A stretch of 64,000 nt of DNA, taken from positions 1,798,001-1,862,000 of the forward strand of contig NZ_CP037948.1 of assembly GCF_004358425.1 (NCBI RefSeq). Reading direction: 5' to 3'. Positions within the stretch are counted from its first letter, which is position 1. Each line of letters opens with the position of its first letter. Of this stretch, positions 1-9,101 are shown piece after piece. A program made the position numbers and the translations under genes. The notes beneath the pieces were generated by a model, which did not search any database, was not told the origin of the DNA, and saw only the letters and a program-made list of their open reading frames with translations. Source of the stretch: Qipengyuania sediminis (lineage in GTDB: Bacteria > Pseudomonadota > Alphaproteobacteria > Sphingomonadales > Sphingomonadaceae).

Positions 1-315
1 GCACCAATGATGCGGCGGGGCTTTGTCGTTCTCTCCGCGCGACCGCTGATGTTCCAGATCGGCACAGGGGGCCGAATTGTAACGCTTGCCATTTCTGTAA
101 AGAGTTATTAATGCTGCGAGCGAGGCCCGACCGCGAGTCGACCGTCCTCAAATACCTATTGGGTCGCAAACTGATCGGGTGACGTCTGCTTCGTTAAGTG
201 GGCCGTTGCCACTGCGGCGTGCGCATTTCGGCGCCGCCGCAAAAAGTCGGGTGGATTCGGGGTTTCGACAGCCAGCCTCGGTTCGCACGATCATGATCCA
301 AATGGGGGAAGTGGC
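1..315. other. Intergenic region at window edge, no gene seen
   Basis: No convincing reading frame on either strand. The stretch ends in the leader of the PEP-CTERM gene that starts at 316, preceded by a purine-rich GGGGGAAG at about 303-310 that can serve as its ribosome binding site. An AT-rich patch around 85-112 is the only promoter-like stretch, and I cannot assign -35/-10 boxes with confidence. Confidence 0.5.
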
Positions 316-1095
316 ATGAAATCTCTAAAGACCGTTCTGGGCATGGCCGCGGGCCTATTGCTGGCCTTGCCTTCGGTGGCGCAGGCGCAAGTTACGAGAG
401 TCACAAAAGATGACTTCGTCGCCGGGTCCGGGCTCATCACTTTCAGCGAGAAACCAGTGGGAACCGTGAACCCGACCTATGTCGCGGCGGATTACGGCGG
501 CGGGCCGGATGGTCCGACCGTGACCTTCGATGGCTTCTTCAACGGACAATCCTTGGGCGCGGGTTGCGGCGGGGTCGCGACGGGTTGCGTGGTCGGTTCG
601 CCGACCGGACCGCTGACACTGAACGCCGCTTCGCCAAATGCCTCCATCGTCAACGACGGCGCGGCACCCAACTCTCCTGTGCTCAGCGGCTCGCCGACCT
701 TCAATGGGCCGATCGGTATCCTGTTCGATCGCGATCTTGCGGGCGTCGGGTTCGATGCCGGCTTCTTCAATGCGATCGGGGGAACGGCGGTCACGGCCTA
801 TGGCGCCGATGGGAGGCTGCTGGGATCGGTAAGCAACACCGGGCTGGGGATCGAATTCCTCGGGCTGGTGACCAACGACGGCAGCGAGCAGATCCGCGGC
901 GTCCTGTTCTCGCTGGTAGGCAACGAACCTGCGGGCTTTGCGATCGACAGCCTGCGGTTTGGCCGGCGTGGACAGGTGGTGGCGCCCAATGCCGTCCCCG
1001 AACCGTCAACCTGGGCAATGCTTATCCTGGGTTTTGGTGCGCTGGGCGGCATGATGCGGCAACGCAAGCAGCAGGCCCGCGTCGCCTACGCATAA
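316..1095 (+). CDS. PEPxxWA-CTERM sorting domain protein
   Basis: Secreted protein of 259 residues of unknown biochemical role. Residues 1-24 form a typical Sec signal peptide (Lys near the start, Leu/Ala-rich core, AQA-Q cleavage site). The last ~33 residues carry the PEP-CTERM tripartite signal: VPEPSTWAML, then a hydrophobic Gly-rich helix, then an Arg/Lys-rich tail. In this family the C-terminus is recognised and cut by an exosortase, and the mature protein goes to the surface or exopolysaccharide matrix. The PEPxxWA variant is typical of sphingomonads. The body is Gly/Asn-rich and beta-like. A strong terminator follows directly, so it is probably monocistronic. No exosortase gene lies in this window. 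A second substrate of the same class is at 57992-58633. Confidence 0.9.
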   Translation: MKSLKTVLGMAAGLLLALPSVAQAQVTRVTKDDFVAGSGLITFSEKPVGTVNPTYVAADYGGGPDGPTVTFDGFFNGQSLGAGCGGVATGCVVGSPTGPLTLNAASPNASIVNDGAAPNSPVLSGSPTFNGPIGILFDRDLAGVGFDAGFFNAIGGTAVTAYGADGRLLGSVSNTGLGIEFLGLVTNDGSEQIRGVLFSLVGNEPAGFAIDSLRFGRRGQVVAPNAVPEPSTWAMLILGFGALGGMMRQRKQQARVAYA

Positions 1096-1117
1096 TGCCA
1101 GACCAATTGCGCGATTG

Positions 1118-1147
1118 GCCCCGCCGGAGCGATCCGGCGGGGCTTTT
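1118..1147 (+). terminator. Rho-independent terminator
   Basis: Ten-bp perfect stem GCCCCGCCGG / CCGGCGGGGC with a six-base loop (AGCGAT) followed by TTTT. It sits 23 bp after the stop of the PEP-CTERM gene. Confidence 0.85.
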
Positions 1148-1230
1148 CGTGCGGATCATGCCTATAGCCGGTTCCGCGGGCGTCTTTACCTCGGATTAGC
1201 TATAGACCGCGCAGGAGGACGCTGGCTTGG

Positions 1231-3492
1231 ATGGAACCGGTGGCAACAACGCGCGCGCCTGATCACGCGAACCTGCGGAGATTGACCCTCCAGCGCCGGC
1301 TGGGCGCCTTCGCCGCAGCCTCGCCCCTTGCGCTGGCCCCGACTCTTGCCTCGATCATGGTTGTGGTGTCGATCTACGCCCCGCCGGCCCCTGCCGTGCT
1401 GGTGACAGTTTGGTGCGCAGCAGCGCTTGCCCTGCTTGCCGCGCGCGTCGTCATCGGCATGGGCCTCGTTCCGGGCAGCGAGGACACGAACCTGCTCGAG
1501 CGGCAATGGCGCCGCGTCAACACGGTGCTCGTCATGGGCTCGCTGGCCTGGGCTCTCAGCCTCCCGCTGATCGCTTCGGCCGCCCCGCGTGATGATACCG
1601 TCGCCTTCGCGGTGATCGGCGCCGTGCTCTTCAGCAGCGTATTGCTGCTGCATCGCTGCGCCCCCACCGCGGCGATAATTCATATCCTGGCCATGGCATG
1701 CGGCCTGACGGTCACGATTGCGGTCGCATTGGGCCCGCGAGCCTGGCCGCTCGCCATCCTGGTCGCTCTTTATTCCATCACCCTGATCCTCGCGGTGCGC
1801 GCGCAGGATCGCAGCTTCATCTCTGCATGCACGACCGAGCTCGAACGCCAGGCAAGCGAACGGCGGGTCGACGCCCTCCTGAGCGAACATGAGGCGCAGA
1901 CCGCGGACTGGCGCTGGACGATCGACGGGGCGGGCGCGCTGCACAGCGTATCCGATCGCCTCGCCCGCCAGTTCGACGCAGCGCCGGCGATGCTGGAGGG
2001 GCAGGCGCTGGACGATTTGCTGGAGCCGGGGCCCGACCGCGACACGCTGGCAGCGATGCTGCAGGCGCGGCAAGGCTTCCGCGATATTCCGGCGCGCATT
2101 CGCAGAGCCGATGAGCTCCGCTTGCTGGCGATCTCCGGACAGCCGACGCCGGGAGGCGGGATGGCGGGCTGGGGTCGCGACGTCACCGCGCCGTCGCACA
2201 TGGAAGAGCGGGTCCGCGCACTTGCGCAATCGGACCCGCAGACAGGCCTCGCCAACCGCGCCATGTTCACGCAGCATCTTGTCGAAGTGCTCGCCGCGGC
2301 GCAGCCGGCGGCTCTCTTGTCGATCGACGTCGACGATTTCCGCGCCATCAACGACCACCACGGCCACCTGGTCGGCGATATCGTGCTGCGGGATATCGCC
2401 GAGCGGCTGTGCCATGAAGCGCGGGACGGCGACATGGTGGCCCGGCTGGGCCTCGACGCTTTTGTCGTGCTGATCGAAGCGCCGGGCGGCGACGGCATGC
2501 TGATCGAACGCGCGCACCGGCTGCTTGCCGCCATTCGCGAACCCCTGGTGGTCGATGGGCAGCCCGTGCAACTTTCCGCAGGGGTAGGCATTGCCCGCGC
2601 GAACGGGGGATGCGCGGCGGAGGAACTGCTGCGCCGATCCGAACTGGCGCTGCATGCCGCCAAGGAAAAAGGCCGCGATCAGATCGCACTGTTCGACGAA
2701 GGGATGGATCGCCGCGCGCGCGAACGCCGCACGCTGGAGCGCGAGTTGCGCGAAGCTATCAGCGGCGAGCAGATGGTGCTGCACTACCAGCCCATCGTCT
2801 CACTCGAAAGCGGCGCCGTGGTCGGTTACGAGGCGCTGCTGCGCTGGCAGCACCCTGCGCGCGGTCTGCTGCCGCCCGACCGCTTCCTCGGCATCGCGGA
2901 AGAGACCGGGCTGATGGCACAGATCGGCGATTGGGTGATCGGCCGCGCCCTGGCGGAGACTGCCGATTGGCGCGGCGACTTCCGCCTCGCCGTGAATCTT
3001 TCGGCGAGCCAGGTGCGCCACCCCCTCCTGGTGCCGACGATCGATACGGCCCTTGCCCGCTCCGGTTTTCCCGCGCGAAGGCTCGAATTCGAGATCACCG
3101 AGCATACCCTTTTCAACGATGGCGTCATGCTGGAACGGCTGCGCCGGCTCGGGGCGGAGATCGCGCTGGATGATTTCGGCACCGGCTATTCCTCGCTGAG
3201 CTACTTAAGACGCTTCAAGTTCGACCGGGTGAAGATCGATCGCAGCTTCGTCACCGATATCGAGACCAGCGCCGAGGCGCAGGCGATCGTGGCCGCGATC
3301 ACCCGGCTCGCCGCCGCGCTGGGGATGCGCACCACTGCCGAGGGGGTGGAGACCCCCGGTCAGCTCGATCTGCTGCGCAAATTGGGCTGCGACGAGGCGC
3401 AGGGGTTCCTCATCCTGGAGCCCTTGCCCGCGCGCGAGATCGAAGCACGCCGCGCGCTGGGGGCAGGCCCCGCGCTTGCGGATCACATCTGA
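1231..3492 (+). CDS. Membrane GGDEF-EAL protein, probable c-di-GMP phosphodiesterase
   Basis: Protein of 753 residues. Residues ~30-200 hold about six hydrophobic helices, so the sensor part is in the inner membrane. A PAS-like segment (about 225-330) follows, then GGDEF (about 335-490) and EAL (about 505-745). The cyclase signature is degenerate: GGDEF reads GLDAF (ARLGLDAFVVL), losing the second Gly and the catalytic Glu, so diguanylate cyclase activity is unlikely. The EAL domain keeps EALLRW, NLSASQ, the Glu of EITEH, LDDFGTGYSS, KIDRSF and AEGVET, the metal- and substrate-binding residues of active c-di-GMP phosphodiesterases. The inferred role is degradation of c-di-GMP, perhaps with GTP sensed by the dead GGDEF domain. 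AGGAGG at 1213-1218 supports the start. Confidence 0.93.
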   Translation: MEPVATTRAPDHANLRRLTLQRRLGAFAAASPLALAPTLASIMVVVSIYAPPAPAVLVTVWCAAALALLAARVVIGMGLVPGSEDTNLLERQWRRVNTVLVMGSLAWALSLPLIASAAPRDDTVAFAVIGAVLFSSVLLLHRCAPTAAIIHILAMACGLTVTIAVALGPRAWPLAILVALYSITLILAVRAQDRSFISACTTELERQASERRVDALLSEHEAQTADWRWTIDGAGALHSVSDRLARQFDAAPAMLEGQALDDLLEPGPDRDTLAAMLQARQGFRDIPARIRRADELRLLAISGQPTPGGGMAGWGRDVTAPSHMEERVRALAQSDPQTGLANRAMFTQHLVEVLAAAQPAALLSIDVDDFRAINDHHGHLVGDIVLRDIAERLCHEARDGDMVARLGLDAFVVLIEAPGGDGMLIERAHRLLAAIREPLVVDGQPVQLSAGVGIARANGGCAAEELLRRSELALHAAKEKGRDQIALFDEGMDRRARERRTLERELREAISGEQMVLHYQPIVSLESGAVVGYEALLRWQHPARGLLPPDRFLGIAEETGLMAQIGDWVIGRALAETADWRGDFRLAVNLSASQVRHPLLVPTIDTALARSGFPARRLEFEITEHTLFNDGVMLERLRRLGAEIALDDFGTGYSSLSYLRRFKFDRVKIDRSFVTDIETSAEAQAIVAAITRLAAALGMRTTAEGVETPGQLDLLRKLGCDEAQGFLILEPLPAREIEARRALGAGPALADHI

Positions 3493-3543
3493 CCCGATCA
3501 GGCGGTGGCGCGCGGGCGACGCGGCGGCTAAGCCCCGGCGCCG

Positions 3544-4884
3544 ATGACCACCGTTACCCGTTTCGCGCCATCGCCGACCGGCCTGCTGCATGTCGGCAAT
3601 ATCCGCACCGCGCTGCACAACTGGCTGCTGGCGAAGAAGCGTGGCGGGCGCTTCCTTCTGCGGATCGACGATACCGATAAGGCGCGCAGCCGCGAAGCCT
3701 TCGTCGCAGCCGTCCGCGCCGATCTTGCCTGGCTCGACCTCGATATCGACGGCGAAGCGCGCCAGTCTGAGCGCCTTGCGATCTATGAGGCGAGCTTCGC
3801 GAAGCTGGTCGAACAGGGGCGGGTCTACCCCTGCTACGAGACGGCGCAGGAGCTGGAGCTGAAGCGCAAGGTGCTGCTGGGCCGGGGGCTCCCCCCGGTC
3901 TACGACCGCGCGGCGCTGGCGCTGTCGGCGGAGGAGCAGGCGGACAAGGAGGCGGCGGGCATTGCGCCGCACTGGCGCTTCAAGCTCGATCACGCGACGC
4001 CGATCACATGGGACGATGCCATCCGCGGACGGCAGCATTTCGATCCCGCCGCGCTCTCGGACCCCGTGGTGCGGCGGGCGGACGGGAGCTGGCTTTACAT
4101 GCTGCCGAGCGCGATCGACGATATCGAGATGGGCGTGACCCATGTGCTGCGCGGCGAAGACCATGTCTCGAACACCGCGCTTCAGGTGCAGATGTTCGGC
4201 GCGCTGGGTGCCGAGCCACCGCGCTTCGCGCATGAGGCGCTGCTGGTGGGAAGCGAAGGCAAGCTGTCGAAGCGATTGGGCTCGCTTTCGGTCGAGGCGC
4301 TTCGTGACAACGGCATCGAGCCCGCCGCGCTGGCCGCATTGCTGGCGCGCCTCGGCACCTCGCAGCCCGTCGAACCCATCGCCGACCGCCAGGCGCTGAT
4401 CGACGGCTTCGACCTTGCGCATTTCGGCCGCGCCCCCGCGCGTTTCGACGAGGCGGAGCTTGCGCGTCTTAACGCGGCGATCCTGCACCAGATGCGGTTC
4501 GAAACGGTTGCCGATCGCCTTCCGGAGGGGATGGACGCGGCGGCCTGGCACGCGATCCGTCCTAATCTCTCCCGGCTCGCCGATGCCGCGGAGTGGTGGC
4601 AAATCGTCACGGGCCCGATCGAGGCACCTGAGCTTGTTCCGGACGACCGCGCCTATCTGGCCGAGGCCGCCGAAGTCCTGGTGCGGCTGGGCTGGCCCGA
4701 GAACCCCTGGCACGCGTTGACGGGCGAGCTCAAGTCCGCGACGGGCCGCAAGGGCAAGGCGCTTTTCCTGCCGCTCCGCCTGGCGCTCACCGGCAAGGAC
4801 CACGGACCCGACATGGCGGAACTCCTGCCCCTGATCGGCGCGGGGGAAGCGCTCCGCCGCCTGCGTGCCGGTGCCATCGGTTAA
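3544..4884 (+). CDS. gltX: Glutamate--tRNA ligase
   Basis: Class I aminoacyl-tRNA synthetase (446 residues) that charges tRNA-Glu, and in many alphaproteobacteria also tRNA-Gln for later amidation. The N-terminal ATP site reads SPTGLLHVGNIRTAL (HIGH-like, HVGN), and the KMSKS loop is KLSKRLGSLS around residue 240. The C-terminal anticodon-binding part is short, as in the smaller of the two GltX paralogues commonly found in alphaproteobacteria. Whether this copy is discriminating cannot be judged from sequence alone. Its stop overlaps the stop of the converging SemiSWEET pseudogene. Confidence 0.95.
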   Translation: MTTVTRFAPSPTGLLHVGNIRTALHNWLLAKKRGGRFLLRIDDTDKARSREAFVAAVRADLAWLDLDIDGEARQSERLAIYEASFAKLVEQGRVYPCYETAQELELKRKVLLGRGLPPVYDRAALALSAEEQADKEAAGIAPHWRFKLDHATPITWDDAIRGRQHFDPAALSDPVVRRADGSWLYMLPSAIDDIEMGVTHVLRGEDHVSNTALQVQMFGALGAEPPRFAHEALLVGSEGKLSKRLGSLSVEALRDNGIEPAALAALLARLGTSQPVEPIADRQALIDGFDLAHFGRAPARFDEAELARLNAAILHQMRFETVADRLPEGMDAAAWHAIRPNLSRLADAAEWWQIVTGPIEAPELVPDDRAYLAEAAEVLVRLGWPENPWHALTGELKSATGRKGKALFLPLRLALTGKDHGPDMAELLPLIGAGEALRRLRAGAIG

Positions 4885-5149
4885 TCCGGCCGTTCGCGTA
4901 GTTTCAGGACCAAAGTCGCAAGCGCAAACGGCATTACCACGATGTTGGACGCCATCACCGGCCCCCTGCCGATGACGAGGCCATAGGCGGTCCATAGAAC
5001 CGTCCCGGCAAAGCCCAGCGCCACGGCGGGCAGCGACAGACGCGCGTCTGCCGGGTCCGCAGCGCGCGCCAGGCCTGCGGAAGGAACGCCTCGCCCGAGG
5101 CGAGCGACGCCGTATAGCCCAAGAGCTAAGCCGCGGGCAGCCCGTTCAC
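4881..5149 (-). pseudogene. SemiSWEET-type sugar transporter, degraded
   Basis: Reading from GTG at 5149, which overlaps the pyk stop in a GTGA arrangement, the frame gives VNGLPAA, an in-frame TAG, then LLGYTASLASGEAFLPQ and WRALRTRQTR. Restoring one missing G near 5041 continues into LSLPAVALGFAGTVLW, TAYGLVIGRGP and ASNIVVMPFA, ending KLRERPD. This is the three-helix SemiSWEET pattern: FLPQ, RTRxT-LSLP, LWxxYG, P-ASN. The gene therefore carries one nonsense and one frameshift lesion in ~88 codons. The family forms homodimeric sugar uniporters. The overlap with pyk suggests it was once translationally coupled to it. A 107-residue frame upstream of the shift is an artefact of the antisense of pyk. 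Confidence 0.8.
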
Positions 5150-6621
5150 CTCGCAGACTTTTCGCTATGCTTCTCGAGCTCGTCGCCCGCCAAAGTGACG
5201 ACATGGAGCAAATTGGTCGAGCCCGGAGTGCCGAAGGGGACGCCGGCGAGCACGATCAGCCGGTCGCCGCCCTTGGCGATGCCGTGGCGCAGCGCCATCC
5301 GCTTGCCCTTGGCGATCATCTCCTCGAAACTGCCGATGTCGCGCGTGCTGACCGCATGCGCCCCCCACAGCAGCGCCAGCCGGCGGGCGGTGGTGGCGGA
5401 CGGTGTCAGCACCAGCATCGGCACGCTCGGCCGCTCGCGCGCCACCCGCCGCGCGGTCGAGCCCGAGAGCGTGAAGACGCTGATCGCCTTGATCGTCACG
5501 GTGTCGGCGATCGTGGTGCAGGAATGGGCGAGCGCATCGGCGGTGGTGCGATCGGCGGTCGCGCCGCGGAAACGCACGCGCTCCATATAGCTTTCGTCCG
5601 CCTCCACCTGCGAGGCGATCCGGTCCATGATCGTCACCGCTTCCTGCGGCCACTCCCCCGCCGCGGTCTCGGCGCTCAGCATCACCGCATCGGCCCCGTC
5701 ATAGACCGCATTGGCGACATCGGAGACCTCGGCGCGGGTCGGCGCGGGACTTTCGATCATGCTTTCGAGCATCTGCGTCGCCACGATCACCGGCTTGCCC
5801 GCCGCGCGCGTGAGGCCGACGATGGTCTTCTGCAGCGGCGGCACCTCCTGCGGTTCGAGCTCGACGCCGAGATCGCCGCGCGCCACCATGATTCCGTCGG
5901 CAAGGTCGATGATCTCGGGCAGGCGGCGCACCGCGCTCGGTTTCTCGATCTTGGCGCAGAGTGCCGCACGCTGGCCCCGCGGCCCCGCCATCAGCCTTCG
6001 CGCTTCAGCCAAATCCTCGGGCCGCTGCACGAAAGAAAGCCCGATCCAGTCCGCCCCGTGGTCGAGCGCGAAGCCGAGATCGCGCCGGTCCTTTTCGGTC
6101 AGCGCGGGGATCGGCACTTCCGCATCGGGCACGTTCACGCCCTTGCGGTCGGAGATCACCCCGCCGACTTCCGCCTTGCACTCGATTGCCTGCGAATCCG
6201 CGCGAACGACGACCAATCGGATCTTGCCGTCGTTGATCAGCAGCCGCTGGCCCTTCGCCATCAGCTCGAAGAGCTCGGGATGCGGCAGTTCGACACGCGT
6301 CTCGTCGCCCGGCGCGGGGTCGCGGTCGAGCGTGAAGCGCGCGCCGTGGCGGATCAGCGCCTGACCGCCCGCGAAGCTGCCTACGCGCAGCTTCGGCCCT
6401 TGCAGATCGGCGAGGATCGCGATCGGCCGGCCGAAGCTCCTCTCCACCGCGCGGATGGCGGCGATGGTCTCGGCATGGACGCGATGCTCGCCATGGCTCA
6501 TATTGACGCGGAAGGCGTCCGCCCCGGCGCGGAACAGCGTCTCGAGCATCTCGGGATCGCGGCTGGCGGGGCCGACGGTGGCGAGGATCTTGACCTTGCG
6601 GGTCCGGGGCGTGAACTTCAT
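5146..6621 (-). CDS. pyk: Pyruvate kinase
   Basis: Converts phosphoenolpyruvate and ADP to pyruvate and ATP, the last step of lower glycolysis/Entner-Doudoroff. 491 residues, full family length. Landmarks: the N-terminal barrel start with TVGPASRDPEMLE, LADLQGPKLRVG, KIEKPSAVRRLPEI (catalytic Lys and metal-binding Glu), MVARGDLGVELE, and ATQMLESMIESPAPTRAE followed by DGADAVMLSAETA. A C-terminal allosteric-type domain follows. The start at 6621 gives MKFTPRTRKVKI, a usual alphaproteobacterial Pyk N-terminus. The stop overlaps the decayed SemiSWEET gene. Confidence 0.97.
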   Translation of the reverse strand: MKFTPRTRKVKILATVGPASRDPEMLETLFRAGADAFRVNMSHGEHRVHAETIAAIRAVERSFGRPIAILADLQGPKLRVGSFAGGQALIRHGARFTLDRDPAPGDETRVELPHPELFELMAKGQRLLINDGKIRLVVVRADSQAIECKAEVGGVISDRKGVNVPDAEVPIPALTEKDRRDLGFALDHGADWIGLSFVQRPEDLAEARRLMAGPRGQRAALCAKIEKPSAVRRLPEIIDLADGIMVARGDLGVELEPQEVPPLQKTIVGLTRAAGKPVIVATQMLESMIESPAPTRAEVSDVANAVYDGADAVMLSAETAAGEWPQEAVTIMDRIASQVEADESYMERVRFRGATADRTTADALAHSCTTIADTVTIKAISVFTLSGSTARRVARERPSVPMLVLTPSATTARRLALLWGAHAVSTRDIGSFEEMIAKGKRMALRHGIAKGGDRLIVLAGVPFGTPGSTNLLHVVTLAGDELEKHSEKSAR

Positions 6622-6738
6622 GGGCGGCGCCTATGGCAGAGCCTCCGGTGACAGGATAGCCCGTCCATCTGGCCATCCGCGCGGGTGCTGGCTATCGGCG
6701 CGGCCAAGCGATTCCCTAACCCCTGGAGCCCTTACGAA

Positions 6739-6975
6739 ATGGCCGATGCCACCGACGACCGCCTGCGCCTGCTGATTGAACGCGTGGAGCGTCTGGAAGA
6801 GGAGAAGAAGGGCATCGCCGACGACATCCGCGACGTCTATGCCGAGGCCAAGGCAGTCGGTTACGATACCAAGATCATGCGCCAGATCGTGCGCCTCAGA
6901 AAGATGAAGCCCGACGACCGGGCAGAGATGGAAGCCATCCTCGATACCTACAAGGCGGCACTCGGCCTCGGCTAA
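6739..6975 (+). CDS. GapR-like DUF2312 nucleoid-associated protein
   Basis: Small protein (78 residues from ATG 6739, [20 protein letters not shown]) of the DUF2312 family. The founding member, Caulobacter GapR, binds overtwisted AT-rich DNA as a dimer/tetramer and aids replication. Visible features are a long N-terminal amphipathic coiled-coil ([18 protein letters not shown]), the conserved [12 protein letters not shown] segment and a basic [10 protein letters not shown] patch. A frame extending 54 bases further upstream is open, but the family N-terminus fits 6739. It is divergent from pyk and followed by an SDR gene. Confidence 0.88.
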   Translation: MADATDDRLRLLIERVERLEEEKKGIADDIRDVYAEAKAVGYDTKIMRQIVRLRKMKPDDRAEMEAILDTYKAALGLG

Positions 6976-7033
6976 GCTTCGGAACCTCGCGGCCCCCCGC
7001 TCATAAGGTGAGCGAACCTGGAGTGAGGAAGCC

Positions 7034-7963
7034 ATGTCCAAGAAATCGAAAGCCAAGGGCAAGCACAAGGACAAGTCGGACAAGGGCCAGGCCCCGCCGG
7101 AAGCCGTCAAGGCCGCGGTCATCGCCGAAACCGGCGAAGAGCCCCGCATGCCCGGCAACGAAGCGGATATGCGGGACAAGCCCGACTGGCGGCCGCGCTA
7201 TCCCGGTTCGGGGCGGCTCGCCGGCAAGGTGGCGATCGTCACCGGCGGGGACAGCGGCATCGGGCGCGCCACCGCGATCCTGTTCGCGCGCGAGGGCGCG
7301 AAAGTCGCGATCAGCCATCTGGAAGAAGACGAGGACGCCGAGTTCACCGCCGAGCAGATCCGCCGCGAAGGAAGCGAGGCACTGATCCACCGCGGCGATC
7401 TGGGCGATCCCGAAGTCGCGAAGGCGCTCGTGCAGGAAACGGTCGGCAAATGGGGCCGGCTCGACGTGCTGGTGAACAACGCGGGCGAGCAGCATCCCGA
7501 CGAGGAGATCACCGACATCACCGTGGAACAGCTTCAGCGCACGTTCCAGACCAATATCTTTTCGATGTTCTATCTGGTCCAGGCCGCGCGCCCGCATCTC
7601 AAAAAGGGGGCGGCGATCGTGAATTGCACCAGCGTGACGATGTACAAGGGTTCGAAGGAGCTGCTCGACTACAGCGCCACCAAGGGGGCGATCACCGCCT
7701 TCACCCGCTCGCTGAGCGAGGCGCTGGTCGCCGACGGCATCCGCGTCAACGCAGTGGCCCCGGGGCCGATCTGGACCCCGCTCAACCCCATGGGGGGCGC
7801 CTCGCCCGAAAAGCTCGAGAGCTTCGGCGAGGACACGCCGATGGGCCGCCGCGGCGAGCCCAACGAGGTCGCCCCCGCCTTCCTCTTCCTCGCCTGCGAG
7901 GACAGCTCCTACATGTCGGGCCAGGTGCTGCACCCCAATGGCGGGACCATCGTCAACGGCTAG
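7034..7963 (+). CDS. SDR family oxidoreductase with Lys-rich N-terminus
   Basis: Short-chain dehydrogenase/reductase of 309 residues. Residues 1-25 are a charged Lys-rich tail (SKKSKAKGKHKDKSDKG). The Rossmann domain begins around residue 60 with VAIVTGGDSGIGRA, followed by NNAG (VNNAGEQ), an active-site Ser (NCTSVTMYKG) and the YSATK catalytic Tyr/Lys, then VAPGPIWTPL. The layout resembles the YhdF/YghA/glucose-1-dehydrogenase-like group often linked to general stress genes. The substrate is unknown. GAGGAAG lies 7 bases before the ATG. Confidence 0.9.
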   Translation: MSKKSKAKGKHKDKSDKGQAPPEAVKAAVIAETGEEPRMPGNEADMRDKPDWRPRYPGSGRLAGKVAIVTGGDSGIGRATAILFAREGAKVAISHLEEDEDAEFTAEQIRREGSEALIHRGDLGDPEVAKALVQETVGKWGRLDVLVNNAGEQHPDEEITDITVEQLQRTFQTNIFSMFYLVQAARPHLKKGAAIVNCTSVTMYKGSKELLDYSATKGAITAFTRSLSEALVADGIRVNAVAPGPIWTPLNPMGGASPEKLESFGEDTPMGRRGEPNEVAPAFLFLACEDSSYMSGQVLHPNGGTIVNG

Positions 7964-8021
7964 GCGGCTTGCCCCCATCCATCGCCGTGCTAGGCTCGTG
8001 TACGGCCAAGGGGGGCGGGCG

Positions 8022-8668
8022 ATGAGACACTGGTTGGGGATGGCAGCTGCGGCGCTGACGGCTCTGCCAGCCCAGGCACAGGCCCAGGCACAGGAGCGCG
8101 CGCCTTCGCCCGCGATCTATATCCACGCCGGCCGTCTGCTCGATAGGCCCGGCACCCAGCCGCGCGGTCCCAGCACCATCGTGGATACCATCGATCACGG
8201 CAGCTTTCTTGATGACAAGGCGGTTTCGCTGATGAAGCGCCGGGGCACCTGGCTCGTGCCGACCATGTTGGCGCCTGCCACCGCGGCCGAGCAGGCAGCC
8301 TCGGGCGCACTTCCTCCGGCCGTGGTCGGCAAGGCGCGGGAGGCTGCGGCGGCGGCTAAGGCGAGCCATCGCAAGGCGATCGCTGCCGGAGTAAAGATAG
8401 CCTTTGGAACCGATACCGGGGTCAGCAAGCATGGCGACAATGCCAAGGAGTTCGCGCGATGGTGGAAGCCGGGATGACCCCTGCCGCGGCGATCAAGGCG
8501 GCAACGAGCGATGCGGCCGACGCGCTCGGTCGCCCCGATCTCGGCCGTATTGCCACGGGCCTTCCCGCCGATATTATCGCGGTGGACAGCGATCCGCTTG
8601 GCGACGTGCGCCAGCTTGAGGACGTCGATTTTGTGATGAAGGCGGGCCGCGTGGTCCGTCAGGATTGA
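8022..8668 (+). pseudogene. Amidohydrolase (Xaa-Pro dipeptidase-like), deleted and frameshifted
   Basis: The first frame starts at ATG 8022 with a signal peptide (AAAALTALPAQAQAQA), then IYIHAGRLLDRPG and GPSTIV, and jumps directly to DTIDHGSFLDDKAVSLM. About 200 residues that in this family carry the HxH metal site and most of the TIM barrel are missing. After GTDTGVSKHGDNAKEFA the frame breaks near 8455 (one base lost). It resumes as MVEAGMTPAAAIKAAT, with LGRIATGLPADIIAV and [12 protein letters not shown], the normal C-terminus of secreted amidohydrolases. Intact relatives are about 430 residues long. With the metal ligands gone it cannot be a working hydrolase. Confidence 0.88.
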
Positions 8669-8682
8669 GGGGGAGCAAGCCT

Positions 8683-9030
8683 TTGGCCAGCCCATGGAAG
8701 GATGCGCGCGGCATCATCGTCACCACGACGCAGAGCATCGAGGGGCGCCCGGTGCAGGACTATCTCGGCATCGTGACTGGCGAGGTGATCGTCGGCGCGA
8801 ACCTGTTCCGCGACCTCTTCGCCGGGATCCGCGACATCGTCGGCGGGCGTTCCGGCAGCTACGAGCGCATCCTCGCCGAAGCGCGCGGTCAGGCAATAGA
8901 GGAGCTGCAAGCGGCCTGCGCCGAGCGGGGCGGGAATGCCGTGATCGGCATCGACCTCGATTACGAAGTGATCGGCGACAAGGGATCGATGCTGATGGTC
9001 TCGGCCAGCGGGACCGCTGTCAGGGTTTGA
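8683..9030 (+). CDS. YbjQ/UPF0145 family protein
   Basis: Small cytosolic protein (115 residues) of the YbjQ family, sometimes called heavy-metal-binding domain, with no established function. Conserved features: [37 protein letters not shown], a helix with [12 protein letters not shown], and the [13 protein letters not shown] strand. I prefer TTG at 8683 because GAGGGGGAG (8667-8675) is well placed before it. A TTG at 8665 is also in frame. It follows the dead amidohydrolase closely. Confidence 0.85.
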   Translation: MASPWKDARGIIVTTTQSIEGRPVQDYLGIVTGEVIVGANLFRDLFAGIRDIVGGRSGSYERILAEARGQAIEELQAACAERGGNAVIGIDLDYEVIGDKGSMLMVSASGTAVRV

Positions 9031-9101
9031 AGGCGGGTTTCGACGTACGGCGGCTGGGCTCGGGCGATCTCGCCGGTTTTCGCGCCATGAACGCGCAAAG
9101 G
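9027..9101 (+). pseudogene. GNAT acetyltransferase N-terminal stub
   Basis: Directly at the stop of the YbjQ gene an open frame reads [19 protein letters not shown] followed by AMNA. This resembles the N-terminus of AAC(3)-I-like GNAT acetyltransferases (RRLGPGD-A-FRALNA). Downstream the similarity stops at once and no acetyl-CoA motif follows before the yebC gene. I read it as a leftover fragment, but with ~24 recognisable residues chance resemblance is possible. The remaining ~217 bp to 9318 hold no other gene I can support. Confidence 0.35.

Noticed and set aside
5167..6651. 494-codon plus-strand open frame across pyk
   Set aside because: Arg/His-rich shadow of the pyruvate kinase gene with no family resemblance.
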